From: Massilia sp. IC2-278
GTDB lineage: Bacteria > Pseudomonadota > Gammaproteobacteria > Burkholderiales > Burkholderiaceae_D
Assembly (NCBI RefSeq): GCF_020708045.1
Contig: NZ_JAJFES010000012.1
Location: 78,705 to 142,704, forward strand
DNA length: 64,000 nt
Direction of reading: 5' to 3'
In this document: positions 41,678 to 52,903 of the stretch, piece after piece
Layout: each line of letters begins with the position of its first letter
Numbering within the stretch: position 1 is the first letter of the stretch
Position numbers and translations under genes: made by a program
Notes under the pieces: model-generated
The model's database searches: none
What the model was told of the DNA's origin: nothing
Seen by the model: the letters and a program-made list of their open reading frames with translations, nothing else

Positions 41678-44104
41678 TCAGAACGAATAATCGACCCGGG
41701 CATACATCGAGCGCCCATTGATGCCGAACGGGCAGGTTTCCCAGCAGTGGGTAAAGCCCATCGCCGGGAAGGGGTTGGTGTCGGAGGCTTGCCAGCGCGT
41801 CGGGTAGGTATCGAACAGATTGTTGATGCCGGCCGACACGCTCAGCGCCTTGCTGAACGAATAGCGCGCGGTCAGGTCGACGATCCATTTCGCGTCCCAG
41901 GTCTGCACGTCCGGCGTGAAGCCCTGGCCCTGCACCTTGCCGAAGTAGTTGGCGCGGCCGGTGACGTTCCAGGGGCCGGTCGTGTAGTCGGCCGCCACCA
42001 CGTGGTGCTGGCGCGGCTGGCCGCGTTCGATCAGCACCACCTGCGCGTTGTCGAACAGCTGTTCGCCCGTCAGCACCGGCGATTGCGAATGGCGGTCCTT
42101 CACCTTGGTCTTGTTGAAGCCCAGCTGGCCGGACAGCACCAGGGTCGAGCCCGCGTTGCGCGTGGTGTGCTGGGCCGTCAGGTCGAAGCCGTCGGTGCTG
42201 GTGTCGATGGCGTTCGTGAAGAACTGGGCCTGGCCCACGCGCAGCGGTACCAGCAGCGCGCCGATCGGGCAGCGCACCGGATCGACACAGGCGCCGTCTT
42301 CGGCCTGCAGGACGCTCGAGAAGACGATGCGGTCGTCGATGTCGGTTCGGTACAGGTCGGCCGTGACTGAGAAGTTCTTGCTCGGGCGCAGGATCAGGCC
42401 GATGCTGGCATTCTTCGATTTTTCTTCCTTCAGCGGCGAGATGCCGAAGGCCTGGGTCACGGCGCTGCTCTCGCGCGCGGTCAGGGTTTCCGTCAGCGTG
42501 CCGTCCTGGTTCAGGTTGGTCGAGACCGAGCTGTAGAATTTCTGTTGCACGCCCGGGGCGCGGAAGCCCGTGGAGACGCTGCCGCGCACGCCGACGGTCG
42601 GCGACGGGTCCCAGCGCGCGCTCAGCTTGCCGGTGGTGGTCGAGCCGAAGTCGGAATAGCGTTCGTGGCGCACGGCCGCACCGACGTTCACCTGCTCGCC
42701 GAACTTGCGTTCGAGATCGAGGTAAAGCGCGATGTTGTGGCGGGCATCGTCGACTTCGTTCGACGGCGTGTAGCCGGGGAAGCCCTGGATGCCGGAGGCC
42801 GCGATGCCGCCGAAACGGTCGAGGATGAGCTTGGTTGGATTGTTGGTGCGGCCGTACTGGTAGGAGACCGGGTCGCCGGCCACGATCTCGTAGCCGTCGC
42901 GCCGCCATTCGAAACCGGTGGCCACGTACAGCGGCGCGCCGCCCACCTGCACCGGACCCTTGAAGTCGAGGTTGAAGGTGGTCTGGTTGAATTTCAGGGC
43001 GCCGGTGTCGGCCTCGGTCGGCGATTCGCGGCGGTTGTCTTCGTAGTAGTAGCTGACGTTGATCGAGTTGCGCTCGTGGAAGTCGAGCTCGCTGCGGCCA
43101 TGGTTCACGCTCGCATCCATGCTCCACTCATTGCCCAGCTCGTGACGATAGCCGAGGGCCAACGACGCATCCTTGACCGTGGTGACGATGTTCGGCAAGA
43201 AGCCGTTCGGATAGATTTCGGGCACGGTGCGCGCATCCTCGGCAGGGCGGAAAAAGCCGCCGGAGTCGCCCTTGCGCTTCGAGGCGCCACCGAACACGTA
43301 GAACTCGCCGCCGTTCGAGCGCACCGGCAGCGCCGCGTTCAGCCACAGGTAGGCATCCTTGGCATTGCTGTCGCCGATGCGCTGGGTCACGCGCGGCGGA
43401 TCGACGCGCAGGGTGTCGACGCCGGCGCGGTTGGTCTCGTTGCGCTTGCGGCCTTCGAGCGACAGGTTGAGGTAGCCGCCGTCGGCGCCGAGCGCGAAGC
43501 CCTTGTGGATGCTGGCCGAATAGGTGTCGCCGTCGCCTTCATCGGTGGTGCCGACGTTGGCGCTGAACTGGCCGAGGTCCGCGCCTTTCTTCAGGATGAT
43601 GTTGATGACGCCGGCAATCGCGTCCGAGCCGTACTGGGCCGCGGCGCCGTCGCGCAGCACCTCGATGCTCTGGATGGCGGACAGGGGAATGGCGTTGATG
43701 TCGGTGCCGGCCGAGCCGCGCCCGATGGTCTGCTGCACGTTCACCAGCGCCTGCTGGTGGCGGCGCTTGCCGTTGATCAGGACCAGCAACTGGTCGGGGC
43801 CGAGGCCGCGCAGCGTGGCGGGGCGGATGATGTCGGTGCCGTCGCTGATGAAGGTGGTGGTGAAGTTGAACGACGGGTCGAGGTCCTGCAGCACCTTGCC
43901 CAGTTCCTGCATGCCGGTCGACTGCATGTCCTTCAGGTTCACCAGGCCCACCGGCACCGAGGTGTCGAGCGCGGTCTTGGCCTGGGTGCGCGAGCCGAGC
44001 ACGATCACCTGTTGCAGCGGCTCGGTTTCCTGCGCTTGCGCCGGCGCGAAAGCAGCGAGGATTGCGGAAGCCAGCAGCGCGCGTTGTAGCGTTTGTTTCT
44101 TCAT
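41678..44104 (-). CDS. TonB-dependent outer-membrane receptor
   Basis: An 808-residue receptor with a signal peptide (MKKQTLQRALLASAILAAFA, cut near AQA), TonB box region VIVLGSR, plug domain (DIIRPATLRGLGPDQLLVLI NGKRRHQ, IEVLRDGAAAQYGSDAIAGV) and a barrel ending RVDYSF. The GKRRHQ plug type is common in receptors of unknown ligand in proteobacteria. A short CHCWETCPFG-like Cys pair lies near the C-terminus (THCWETCPF). No Fur box is visible; instead an inverted repeat covers its promoter, suggesting different control from the receptor at 38.3 kb. Confidence 0.9.
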   Translation of the reverse strand: MKKQTLQRALLASAILAAFAPAQAQETEPLQQVIVLGSRTQAKTALDTSVPVGLVNLKDMQSTGMQELGKVLQDLDPSFNFTTTFISDGTDIIRPATLRGLGPDQLLVLINGKRRHQQALVNVQQTIGRGSAGTDINAIPLSAIQSIEVLRDGAAAQYGSDAIAGVINIILKKGADLGQFSANVGTTDEGDGDTYSASIHKGFALGADGGYLNLSLEGRKRNETNRAGVDTLRVDPPRVTQRIGDSNAKDAYLWLNAALPVRSNGGEFYVFGGASKRKGDSGGFFRPAEDARTVPEIYPNGFLPNIVTTVKDASLALGYRHELGNEWSMDASVNHGRSELDFHERNSINVSYYYEDNRRESPTEADTGALKFNQTTFNLDFKGPVQVGGAPLYVATGFEWRRDGYEIVAGDPVSYQYGRTNNPTKLILDRFGGIAASGIQGFPGYTPSNEVDDARHNIALYLDLERKFGEQVNVGAAVRHERYSDFGSTTTGKLSARWDPSPTVGVRGSVSTGFRAPGVQQKFYSSVSTNLNQDGTLTETLTARESSAVTQAFGISPLKEEKSKNASIGLILRPSKNFSVTADLYRTDIDDRIVFSSVLQAEDGACVDPVRCPIGALLVPLRVGQAQFFTNAIDTSTDGFDLTAQHTTRNAGSTLVLSGQLGFNKTKVKDRHSQSPVLTGEQLFDNAQVVLIERGQPRQHHVVAADYTTGPWNVTGRANYFGKVQGQGFTPDVQTWDAKWIVDLTARYSFSKALSVSAGINNLFDTYPTRWQASDTNPFPAMGFTHCWETCPFGINGRSMYARVDYSF

Positions 44105-44172
44105 TGTTCTTGTCCCCTGAATGTTTTGTTACGCCATCGAGTGCATCCGTGTGTCATTTGTACCGACAACCC

Positions 44173-44212
44173 ATCATAACTAAACGTTATCTATTGGCAA
44201 GCTTTAGTTATG
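44173..44212 (-). promoter_or_regulatory. Promoter of the TonB receptor overlapped by an inverted repeat
   Basis: On the minus strand, TTGCCA (44200-44195), a 16-base spacer and TATGAT (44178-44173) form a good sigma70 promoter. CATAACTAAA (44175-44184) and TTTAGTTATG (44203-44212) are a perfect 10-bp inverted repeat spanning it, an arrangement expected for a repressor operator. Confidence 0.65.
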
Positions 44213-44287
44213 CTGCATTGAAACTGTGGCCGGGCTGACACACTCGGCAATGTTGCTTGACAGGCATGGGCATGCGAGGATAGACGG

Positions 44288-44815
44288 ATGAGCCCAACTT
44301 TCCTGATGCCGCTGGCCCCGTCCGACAGCGCGGCTTTGCGCGCCTTCGAAACCGCCAACCGCGCCTTTTTCGAGGCGGCCATCAATGGCCGGCCTGCCGG
44401 CTATTACGCGCCGGGCGGGGTGGAAGACGCGCTGGCGCTGGCGCTCGAGGACGCCCGGGCCGACCGCGGCTACCAGTACTTGTTGAAGAACGGGCAGGGC
44501 GCCATTCTCGGACGCGTCAACCTTGGCCACGTGCGGCGCGCGCATTTTCATTCGGCGGTGCTGGGCTACCGGATCGCCGAATCCGAATGCGGCAAAGGAT
44601 ATGCCGGCGAAGCGGTGCGGCAGGTGCTGGGAATCGCGTTCGGCGAGCTGGGCCTGGCCAGGATCGAGGCCGATTGCCGGGTGGAGAACGTGGCGTCGGC
44701 GCGCGTGCTGCTACGTAACGGCTTCACGCAGTTCGGTCATTCACGGCGCAGCTTCGAATTGCATGGCAAATGGTATGACCGCCTGCACTTCGAATGCCAT
44801 GCGCCGGCGCGCTAG
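44288..44815 (+). CDS. GNAT acetyltransferase (RimJ/RimL-like)
   Basis: A 175-residue N-acetyltransferase. The acetyl-CoA site is in VLGYRIAESECGKGYAGEAV (motif A variant with CGKGYAGEA), followed by LARIEADCRVENVASARVLL and a C-terminal GFTQFGHSRRSFELHGKWYD typical of RimJ-type enzymes acting on protein N-termini or small amines. It is transcribed away from the TonB receptor and is followed by an alpha/beta hydrolase after 122 bases. Substrate unknown. Confidence 0.87.
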   Translation: MSPTFLMPLAPSDSAALRAFETANRAFFEAAINGRPAGYYAPGGVEDALALALEDARADRGYQYLLKNGQGAILGRVNLGHVRRAHFHSAVLGYRIAESECGKGYAGEAVRQVLGIAFGELGLARIEADCRVENVASARVLLRNGFTQFGHSRRSFELHGKWYDRLHFECHAPAR

Positions 44816-44937
44816 ATACCTGGACCGGGATGGATTATTTTTCCATCAAAACCGGATAGGCAGGCCGGTATCTTATTTGTTGCTGTAATGCAAAGATATC
44901 GGTAGGATGGCTGTTCCCGTTCCTGCCGGAGTTGCCG

Positions 44938-45969
44938 ATGCCTCGCCTTGTGAAGCTGCTGTCCGTCCTGTTGCTGTCGCTCCCCATCCTCGCTGGCGCC
45001 GCCTGCGAAGACCCAGCCAAGCCGATCGACGAGCAGGGCTTCGTCGCCATCAACGGCATTGAGCAATGGGTCACGATCAAGGGCCAGCGCTGCGGCAATC
45101 CGGTGGTGTTGATGGTCCATGGCGGCCCGGGCAACCCGCTCACCCCCTTGGCCCACAATATCTTCGCTACCTGGGAAAAGGACTTCACCATGGTGCATTG
45201 GGACCAGCGCGGCAGCGGCATGACCTGGGGCCGCAATCGCCCCGCCGAGAACGAAGCCCTGACGATGGAGATCTTGACTGCCGATGGCCTGGCGGTGGCC
45301 GACTACGCCGCGCGCCATCTCGGCAAGCGCAAGCTGCTGCTCTGGGGCAGTTCCTGGGGCTCGATGCTGGGCATCCAGATGGCGCATGCGAAACCGGCGC
45401 TGTTCGACGCCTACATTGGCGCGGTGCAGGTGATTTCGTACAAGGAAAACGAAACGGCGCTGTACAACAAGCTGCTGCAGCTGGCGCGCGCCGCGAACGA
45501 CCAGGACGCCATCGGCAAGCTCGAGGCGCTCGGCGCGCCGCCCTGGAGCGACCCGCGTGCCTTCGGCATTGCCCGCCGCATCGACCGCAAGTACGAGGCC
45601 AAGGTGACCGATCCGGCGCCGGCCTCGTGGTGGAAGCCTGCGCCGGCCTATGCGACGCCGAAGTACGAGGCCGACTACGAAGCCGGCGAAGATTATTCCT
45701 TCCTGCAGTTCGTCGGGCTGAAGGGCGATGGCATGTTCTCGCGTTACGACCTGCACCGGCTGGGCACGGGCTTCGCGTTGCCCGTGTATTTCGTGATGGG
45801 CCAGGAAGACATCCTGTCCTCGCCCGAGGTCGCGCGGCGCTATTTCGACCGCATCGAGGCGCCGCACAAGCGTTTCGTGGTGGTGCCGCGCGCCGGCCAC
45901 GACCCGAACGAGCCGATGATCGCCGCCCAGCTGCAGGTCTTGCGCGAAGCGGCGGCGCGGGCGCGCTAA
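44938..45969 (+). CDS. Exported alpha/beta hydrolase, proline-iminopeptidase-like
   Basis: A 343-residue secreted hydrolase with a signal peptide (MPRLVKLLSVLLLSLPILAG). HGGPG forms the oxyanion region, the nucleophile Ser is in GSSWGSMLG, and the acid/His pair is in MGQEDILS and RAGHDPNEP. The HGGPG plus GxSWGS combination is characteristic of S33 prolyl aminopeptidase relatives. The ATG at 44938 is chosen because the leader begins there; an in-frame TTG two codons earlier is weaker. Peptide or ester substrate cannot be decided. Confidence 0.85.
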   Translation: MPRLVKLLSVLLLSLPILAGAACEDPAKPIDEQGFVAINGIEQWVTIKGQRCGNPVVLMVHGGPGNPLTPLAHNIFATWEKDFTMVHWDQRGSGMTWGRNRPAENEALTMEILTADGLAVADYAARHLGKRKLLLWGSSWGSMLGIQMAHAKPALFDAYIGAVQVISYKENETALYNKLLQLARAANDQDAIGKLEALGAPPWSDPRAFGIARRIDRKYEAKVTDPAPASWWKPAPAYATPKYEADYEAGEDYSFLQFVGLKGDGMFSRYDLHRLGTGFALPVYFVMGQEDILSSPEVARRYFDRIEAPHKRFVVVPRAGHDPNEPMIAAQLQVLREAAARAR

Positions 45970-45971
45970 AG

Positions 45972-46008
45972 GCCGTCAACCGGGCGTGTCAGCCCGCCGG
46001 TCGACGGC
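45972..46008. terminator. Strong hairpin between convergent genes
   Basis: GCCGTC-ACCGG pairs with CCGGT-GACGGC, with an inner GGGC / GCCC stem. There is no T-run on either strand, so intrinsic termination is uncertain. Confidence 0.45.
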
Positions 46009-46017
46009 GGCCATCTC

Positions 46018-46890
46018 TCAAGTTTTGCCGTTGCGTTTGCGCGCCGCGAAGCCGGCGCCCAGCATCGCGATGCCGAACAGGGCCAGCGAACCCGGCTCCG
46101 GCACCTCACCGCCAACTTCGTCAAGTTTGAACTGGCCGTTGGCGCCGATGAAGAAATATTCTCCCGGAACGTTTGCATACGGTGTGGTGCCGCTGCATCC
46201 AGGTCCACCGAAATTGGCGAATTCGCAGGCCACTTCGTCTACCAGCGTGCCGTCCGGCTCACCGACGGCGTTTGCATTGGTGAAGGCAAATGCCAGGAGG
46301 GCCGCGTCCGACAAGTCGTCGCCGTCCGCATTGAAGAAGTAGCCTGGGGTGAGGGAGCCGGCGGAGGCCCGTGCGAATACGCTAACGTCGCCATTTCCAG
46401 TTGGGGCGCCCGTGGCATCCACCATGCCGCCGCCGCCTGCCAGCACGTCGAAGCTGGCAATCAGGTTGCCGAGGTTGGCGCCATAGATGCCGTCGGTCCC
46501 ACCGTATTGGTTATTAGTGGAATTCTGGTACATCCGGATGGTGCCGCCCGAGAACGTGAATGCGCCGCTGAAGTCGCCGCTGCCGAAGCCTTCAAAGACA
46601 GCAGAGATATTGCCTCCCTGGTAATTCATCGGGAACAGGCGCCCGTTCGAATCGGCCTGGGTAATATTGAATACGGCGTATTCGCGGAATGTGAAGCTGC
46701 TGTCGCCTTCGGGATCCAGCCAAATGAAGGCATTGCCGTTGACGTCCAGATATTCGTTGATCGTTTGTCCGCTTTCGAAGCCACCACCAATCGGATTGAA
46801 TACCCAATCGTTCAGTACTGTCTGCGCCTGGGCTGCGCCCATCGAGACTGCGAATGCAGTACCCAGGGCCAGTTTCTTCAGAAGTTTCAT
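46018..46890 (-). CDS. PEP-CTERM sorting-domain protein
   Basis: A 290-residue exported protein: signal peptide (MKLLKKLALGTAFAVSMGAA), a beta-rich Gly/Asn/Asp body, and the C-terminal sorting signal VPEPGSLALFGIAMLGAGFA followed by ARKRNGK. PEP-CTERM proteins are processed by an exosortase and often associate with exopolysaccharide. No exosortase lies in the window. A Cys pair (ACEFANFGGPGCSG) may form a disulfide. The start is set at the ATG before the signal peptide; the frame is open upstream. The 263-base gap behind it toward acnA holds only the acnA terminator. Confidence 0.85.
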   Translation of the reverse strand: MKLLKKLALGTAFAVSMGAAQAQTVLNDWVFNPIGGGFESGQTINEYLDVNGNAFIWLDPEGDSSFTFREYAVFNITQADSNGRLFPMNYQGGNISAVFEGFGSGDFSGAFTFSGGTIRMYQNSTNNQYGGTDGIYGANLGNLIASFDVLAGGGGMVDATGAPTGNGDVSVFARASAGSLTPGYFFNADGDDLSDAALLAFAFTNANAVGEPDGTLVDEVACEFANFGGPGCSGTTPYANVPGEYFFIGANGQFKLDEVGGEVPEPGSLALFGIAMLGAGFAARKRNGKT

Positions 46891-47093
46891 GATCGCGTCC
46901 TTGTGGTTGAGCGGTGCCGCCACCGCGAACGAGTACAAGCAAGGGCCGTACCTGTGTCACGAAATCCTTGTTAATCAAGGTGTTGTAAATACAAGGGTGA
47001 AGTGGCAAGTCGAGAGTGTAAAAAAATCCGATCTCTGCAGTAACTAAGTTTGTTCTAATTGCAATATATTTCACCCTAGCCAGAAGCAGGACG

Positions 47094-47127
47094 AAAAAAG
47101 GGCCGGCCCCTGGCGGGGACCGGCCCT
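47094..47127 (-). terminator. Terminator of the mdh-acnA operon
   Basis: Minus strand: GGGCCGGTCCCC / GGGGCCGGCCC stem followed by TTTTTT, 27 bases after the acnA stop. Confidence 0.88.
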
Positions 47128-47153
47128 CGGCTTACGCTAGCGCGTTCGCGGTA

Positions 47154-49862
<2,709 letters not shown>

Positions 49863-49960
49863 AAGCTCTCCTTCAGTAGGGGTCTCTTGTTATTGCTACT
49901 AAACTAATAATCAGCGTGAGCAAGGAAATCGGCCGACACAGGGCCGGCCTTCACTTTGCA

Positions 49961-50500
49961 TCAGCCTTTCTTTTCTTCCAGGCCGGCGGTCACCAGCGGC
50001 TTGGACTGCTCCGCGTTCTTGCATTCGTTGGCCAGCTGGCGGTTCAGCTTCGAGTCGAGCAGGATGCCCTTGGCCGGGATGCCGATCCAGATCAGACCGT
50101 AGTTCTTGTTCTCGAAGCGCAGCGCGCCGGTGGTCGTGCCCACGCGCTCCAGGCGGTGCAGGCGCTTCTTCCAGCGCAGCGCGATGTGCGCATCGTCTTT
50201 TTCGTTCGTATAGATCGTGATCGCGTTGCCCAGTTCACAGGCGTAGTCGGTGACCTTGGTGTCGGTGATGTCCGGTTCCGGCTCGTCGATGGTGGCCGCG
50301 ACCGCGGCGCCCGCACCTGCTGCGGCAACGGCGGCAGCCTTTTTACCCTTGGACGATTTCTTGGTTTGCGCCTTTTTTACAACATCGGCGGCTTTCGGAT
50401 GGTTCTTTTCAGGGGCTGCCGATGCTGGAGCGGCGCACAGGCCGAGGGCCGCGAGCGCAACAGTGCCGGCGGCGAGGAGGTGTTTGACTGGGGTGGCCAT
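49961..50500 (-). CDS. Exported protein with MliC-like (lysozyme inhibitor) C-terminal domain
   Basis: A 179-residue protein with a signal peptide (to about residue 28), a Lys/Ala-rich low-complexity linker (KKAQTKKSSKGKKAAAVAAA), and a C-terminal domain of about 90 residues: YACELGNAITIYTNEKDDAH, RVGTTTGALRFENKNYGLIW, closing with a Cys (ANECKN). A Cys-to-Cys beta-barrel with a tyrosine-rich core resembles MliC/PliC lysozyme inhibitors; this is a fold-level guess. Its ATG overlaps the stop of the CitE-like gene by one base (TAATG), so it is translated with a TCA-cycle neighbour. Confidence 0.7.
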   Translation of the reverse strand: MATPVKHLLAAGTVALAALGLCAAPASAAPEKNHPKAADVVKKAQTKKSSKGKKAAAVAAAGAGAAVAATIDEPEPDITDTKVTDYACELGNAITIYTNEKDDAHIALRWKKRLHRLERVGTTTGALRFENKNYGLIWIGIPAKGILLDSKLNRQLANECKNAEQSKPLVTAGLEEKKG

Positions 50501-51489
50501 TAGTGGATTTCCGTTTGGTTGACGATTGCCGCCGCGGATTCAGGCAGCGCCAGGCCGGCCAGCTTCGCGCGCTGCAAAACGGTCCAATAATATCGGTAGC
50601 TGGCGCGGTCGTGCAAGCGCCCATGCTGAGCGATCGGTCCCCAATTTACCGCCATCGCTTCCTGCAGGATGTTGGTGGCTTCGTTCACCTCCGACAGCCT
50701 TGGCGTGAACGCCTTGATGATCGGCTTGATCTGGTCCGGGTGGATGCTCCACATGCGCGTGAAGCCGAATTCAGCCCCAGCGCGTTGTGCGTCATTCGCC
50801 ACAACCGCGCTGTCCTTGATTTCGGTCGTCACATTATGCGAGGCGACCTTGCCGTGCGCATGACATGCCGCAACCATTTCCAGCTTGGCGCGGACAACCA
50901 AAGGGTGCGAAAACTGTCCCGGGGTGCGCATCGCGCTGGCCGGAATCGCGCCATAGTGCGAGGAGACGAAGTCCATGATGCCGAACGACAGGCACTCGAC
51001 CTGGGGCAGGGCGGCGATGTCCCAGGCTTCGCGCAGGGCGCCGTGGGTCTCGACCAGCACGTGCACCGGCAGCGCGGCGCGGCCGGCGGGAACTGCCACC
51101 CGGTTGATGATTTCCAGCGCGCGGCGCACGTCGGCCACGCCGTTGGCTTTTGGCAGTACCACGTAGGCCAGGTTGCTGGCGGCGGCGCCGACGATGGTCG
51201 TCACATCCGATTCGAAGAAGGGGCTGTCGATGTCGTGCAGGCGCGCGCCGATGCGCTTGTGGCGGTTGTCTTCGCTATTGATGAGATCCGCGACCAGCTG
51301 GGCGTGCGCGGCTTCGTTGCCGGCGGCGGCGCCGTCCTCGCAGTCGAAGGTGATGTCGAAGACGGGACCAAGCTCTTGTTGCAAGGCCATCGACTTGCGC
51401 ATCAGTTTCTCCGAGCCGCAATAGTGATCGCAGGCGGGAAGAAGGAGCGGCTGGCGTTTGCCCTGGAATAAAACCTCGGAAGGATGCAT
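50500..51489 (-). CDS. CoA ester lyase, HpcH/HpaI (CitE / malyl-CoA lyase) family
   Basis: A 329-residue TIM-barrel enzyme. Visible family motifs are FDCEDGAAAGNEAAHA (Mg-binding acidic residues), the Arg in RIGARLHDIDSP, VLPKANGVADVR and HVLVETHGALREAWDIAAL with the second acidic ligand. Family members cleave malyl-CoA, citramalyl-CoA or similar. Placement between mdh and acnA is common in Burkholderiales and suggests C4-acid or acetyl-CoA metabolism. The ATG at 51489 is used; the frame runs upstream through the hairpin at 51541 and is not coding there. Confidence 0.85.
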   Translation of the reverse strand: MHPSEVLFQGKRQPLLLPACDHYCGSEKLMRKSMALQQELGPVFDITFDCEDGAAAGNEAAHAQLVADLINSEDNRHKRIGARLHDIDSPFFESDVTTIVGAAASNLAYVVLPKANGVADVRRALEIINRVAVPAGRAALPVHVLVETHGALREAWDIAALPQVECLSFGIMDFVSSHYGAIPASAMRTPGQFSHPLVVRAKLEMVAACHAHGKVASHNVTTEIKDSAVVANDAQRAGAEFGFTRMWSIHPDQIKPIIKAFTPRLSEVNEATNILQEAMAVNWGPIAQHGRLHDRASYRYYWTVLQRAKLAGLALPESAAAIVNQTEIH

Positions 51490-51540
51490 GTGTGTTTCTT
51501 GTATCTCGTGTAATGCAGATGCTGGAGTGGAAAACGACGA

Positions 51541-51572
51541 AGCCGCCGACCCCTTGACAGGGGTGCGGCGGC
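51541..51572 (-). terminator. Hairpin between mdh and the CitE-like gene
   Basis: AGCCGCC-CCCC pairs with GGGG-GGCGGCT, with a TTGACA loop. On the minus strand it is followed by TCGTCGTTTTCC, a weak T-run. It may attenuate read-through from mdh. Confidence 0.5.
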
Positions 51573-51620
51573 TGCGGCGCACGGTCGGCTTGGCCGGGTC
51601 CATGGCGCCGCGACTCGGGC

Positions 51621-52610
51621 TTAGGCCAGCAGGTGGGCCACGCCTTCACGCTCTTCGGTCAGTTCCTTCAGCGTGAGGTTGATGCGCTCTTGCGAGAACT
51701 CATCGATTTCCAGACCCTGGACGATCGAGTATTCGCCGTTTTCGATGGTGACCGGGAAACCGAACATGGTGCCTTCCGGGATGCCGTACGAACCGTCCGA
51801 TGGGATGCCCATGGTGGTCCACTTGCCATTGGTGCCGACGTGCCAGTCGTGCATGTGGTCGATGGCGGCGTTGGCTGCCGAGGCTGCCGACGACAGGCCG
51901 CGTGCTTCGATGATGGCGGCGCCGCGCTTGCCGACGGTCGGCAGGAAGGTGTCGCGGTTCCAGACGTCGTCGTTGATCAGCTCTTTCACCGACTGGCCGT
52001 CGATGGTGGCGAAGCGGTAGTCGGCGTACATGGTCGGCGAGTGGTTGCCCCAGACGGCCAGCTTCTCGATCGAGGCAACTGGTTTACCGGTTTTCGCAGC
52101 GACTTGCGACAGGGCGCGGTTGTGGTCCAGGCGCAGCATGGCGGTGAAGTTCTTGCTTGGCAGCGAAGGAGCCGACTTCATGGCGATGTAGGCATTGGTG
52201 TTGGCTGGGTTGCCGACCACCAGGACTTTCACGTCACGCGAAGCGACGGCGTCGAGCGCCTTGCCTTGCACGGTGAAGATCTGGGCATTCGCTTCCAGCA
52301 GGTCCTTGCGTTCCATGCCAGGGCCGCGTGGACGTGCGCCGACCAGCAGGGCGTAGTCGACGTCCTTGAAGGCGGTCATCGGGTCCGAGTGGGCGGTCAT
52401 GCCGGCCAGCAGCGGGAATGCGCAGTCATCGATTTCCATCATGACGCCCTTGAGCGCCTTCTGTGCCTTTTCGTTGTCGATTTCCAGCAGTTGCAGGATG
52501 ACCGGCTGGTCCTTGCCCAGCATGTCGCCGTTGGCGATGCGGAACAGCAGGGAATAGCCGATCTGGCCGGCCGCGCCGGTAACGGCAACGCGCAGTGGGG
52601 TTTTAGCCAT
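51621..52610 (-). CDS. mdh: Malate dehydrogenase
   Basis: NAD-dependent malate/oxaloacetate interconversion, 329 residues. Rossmann motif VTGAAGQIGYSLLFRI, substrate-binding Arg residues in GARPRGPGMERKDLL, NPANTNAYIAMK, and the catalytic His in VWGNHSPTMY. This is the longer type common in betaproteobacteria. It is the first gene of the leftward TCA unit, divergent from gntR, with a perfect palindrome about 220 bases upstream of its start. Confidence 0.97.
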   Translation of the reverse strand: MAKTPLRVAVTGAAGQIGYSLLFRIANGDMLGKDQPVILQLLEIDNEKAQKALKGVMMEIDDCAFPLLAGMTAHSDPMTAFKDVDYALLVGARPRGPGMERKDLLEANAQIFTVQGKALDAVASRDVKVLVVGNPANTNAYIAMKSAPSLPSKNFTAMLRLDHNRALSQVAAKTGKPVASIEKLAVWGNHSPTMYADYRFATIDGQSVKELINDDVWNRDTFLPTVGKRGAAIIEARGLSSAASAANAAIDHMHDWHVGTNGKWTTMGIPSDGSYGIPEGTMFGFPVTIENGEYSIVQGLEIDEFSQERINLTLKELTEEREGVAHLLA

Positions 52611-52828
52611 GATGAATCTCCAAAAGTGGGAATGAAAACGGTCGACGCCGAGAATACGCCTGTTTGGGAAAACTGCAATGATACCAAAAGCGGCAAGTAT
52701 TCAAGTGGATGCTCGCAGCCGGACGGGGCCTGTTTACCTTGCCGGTAGCAGGCTGCCCGCGGGGTGGCAAGCTTCCAATCGACCGCGAGTGTATTCCTCG
52801 CCACTTCCACCTGTCAATTGATATCATA

Positions 52829-52844
52829 TGTCTTATATAAGACA
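52829..52844. promoter_or_regulatory. Perfect palindrome, probable GntR operator between mdh and gntR
   Basis: TGTCTTATATAAGACA is a perfect 16-bp palindrome, extended to 24 bp with one mismatched pair (CATA ... CATG). It lies 60 bases ahead of gntR, and the AT-rich centre resembles operators of GntR-family regulators. Confidence 0.7.
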
Positions 52845-52903
52845 CATGTCCTTGCCATGTGTACACTGGACGAGGAAGGGCTTTCGTGGTGAAATAGCGG
52901 TCT

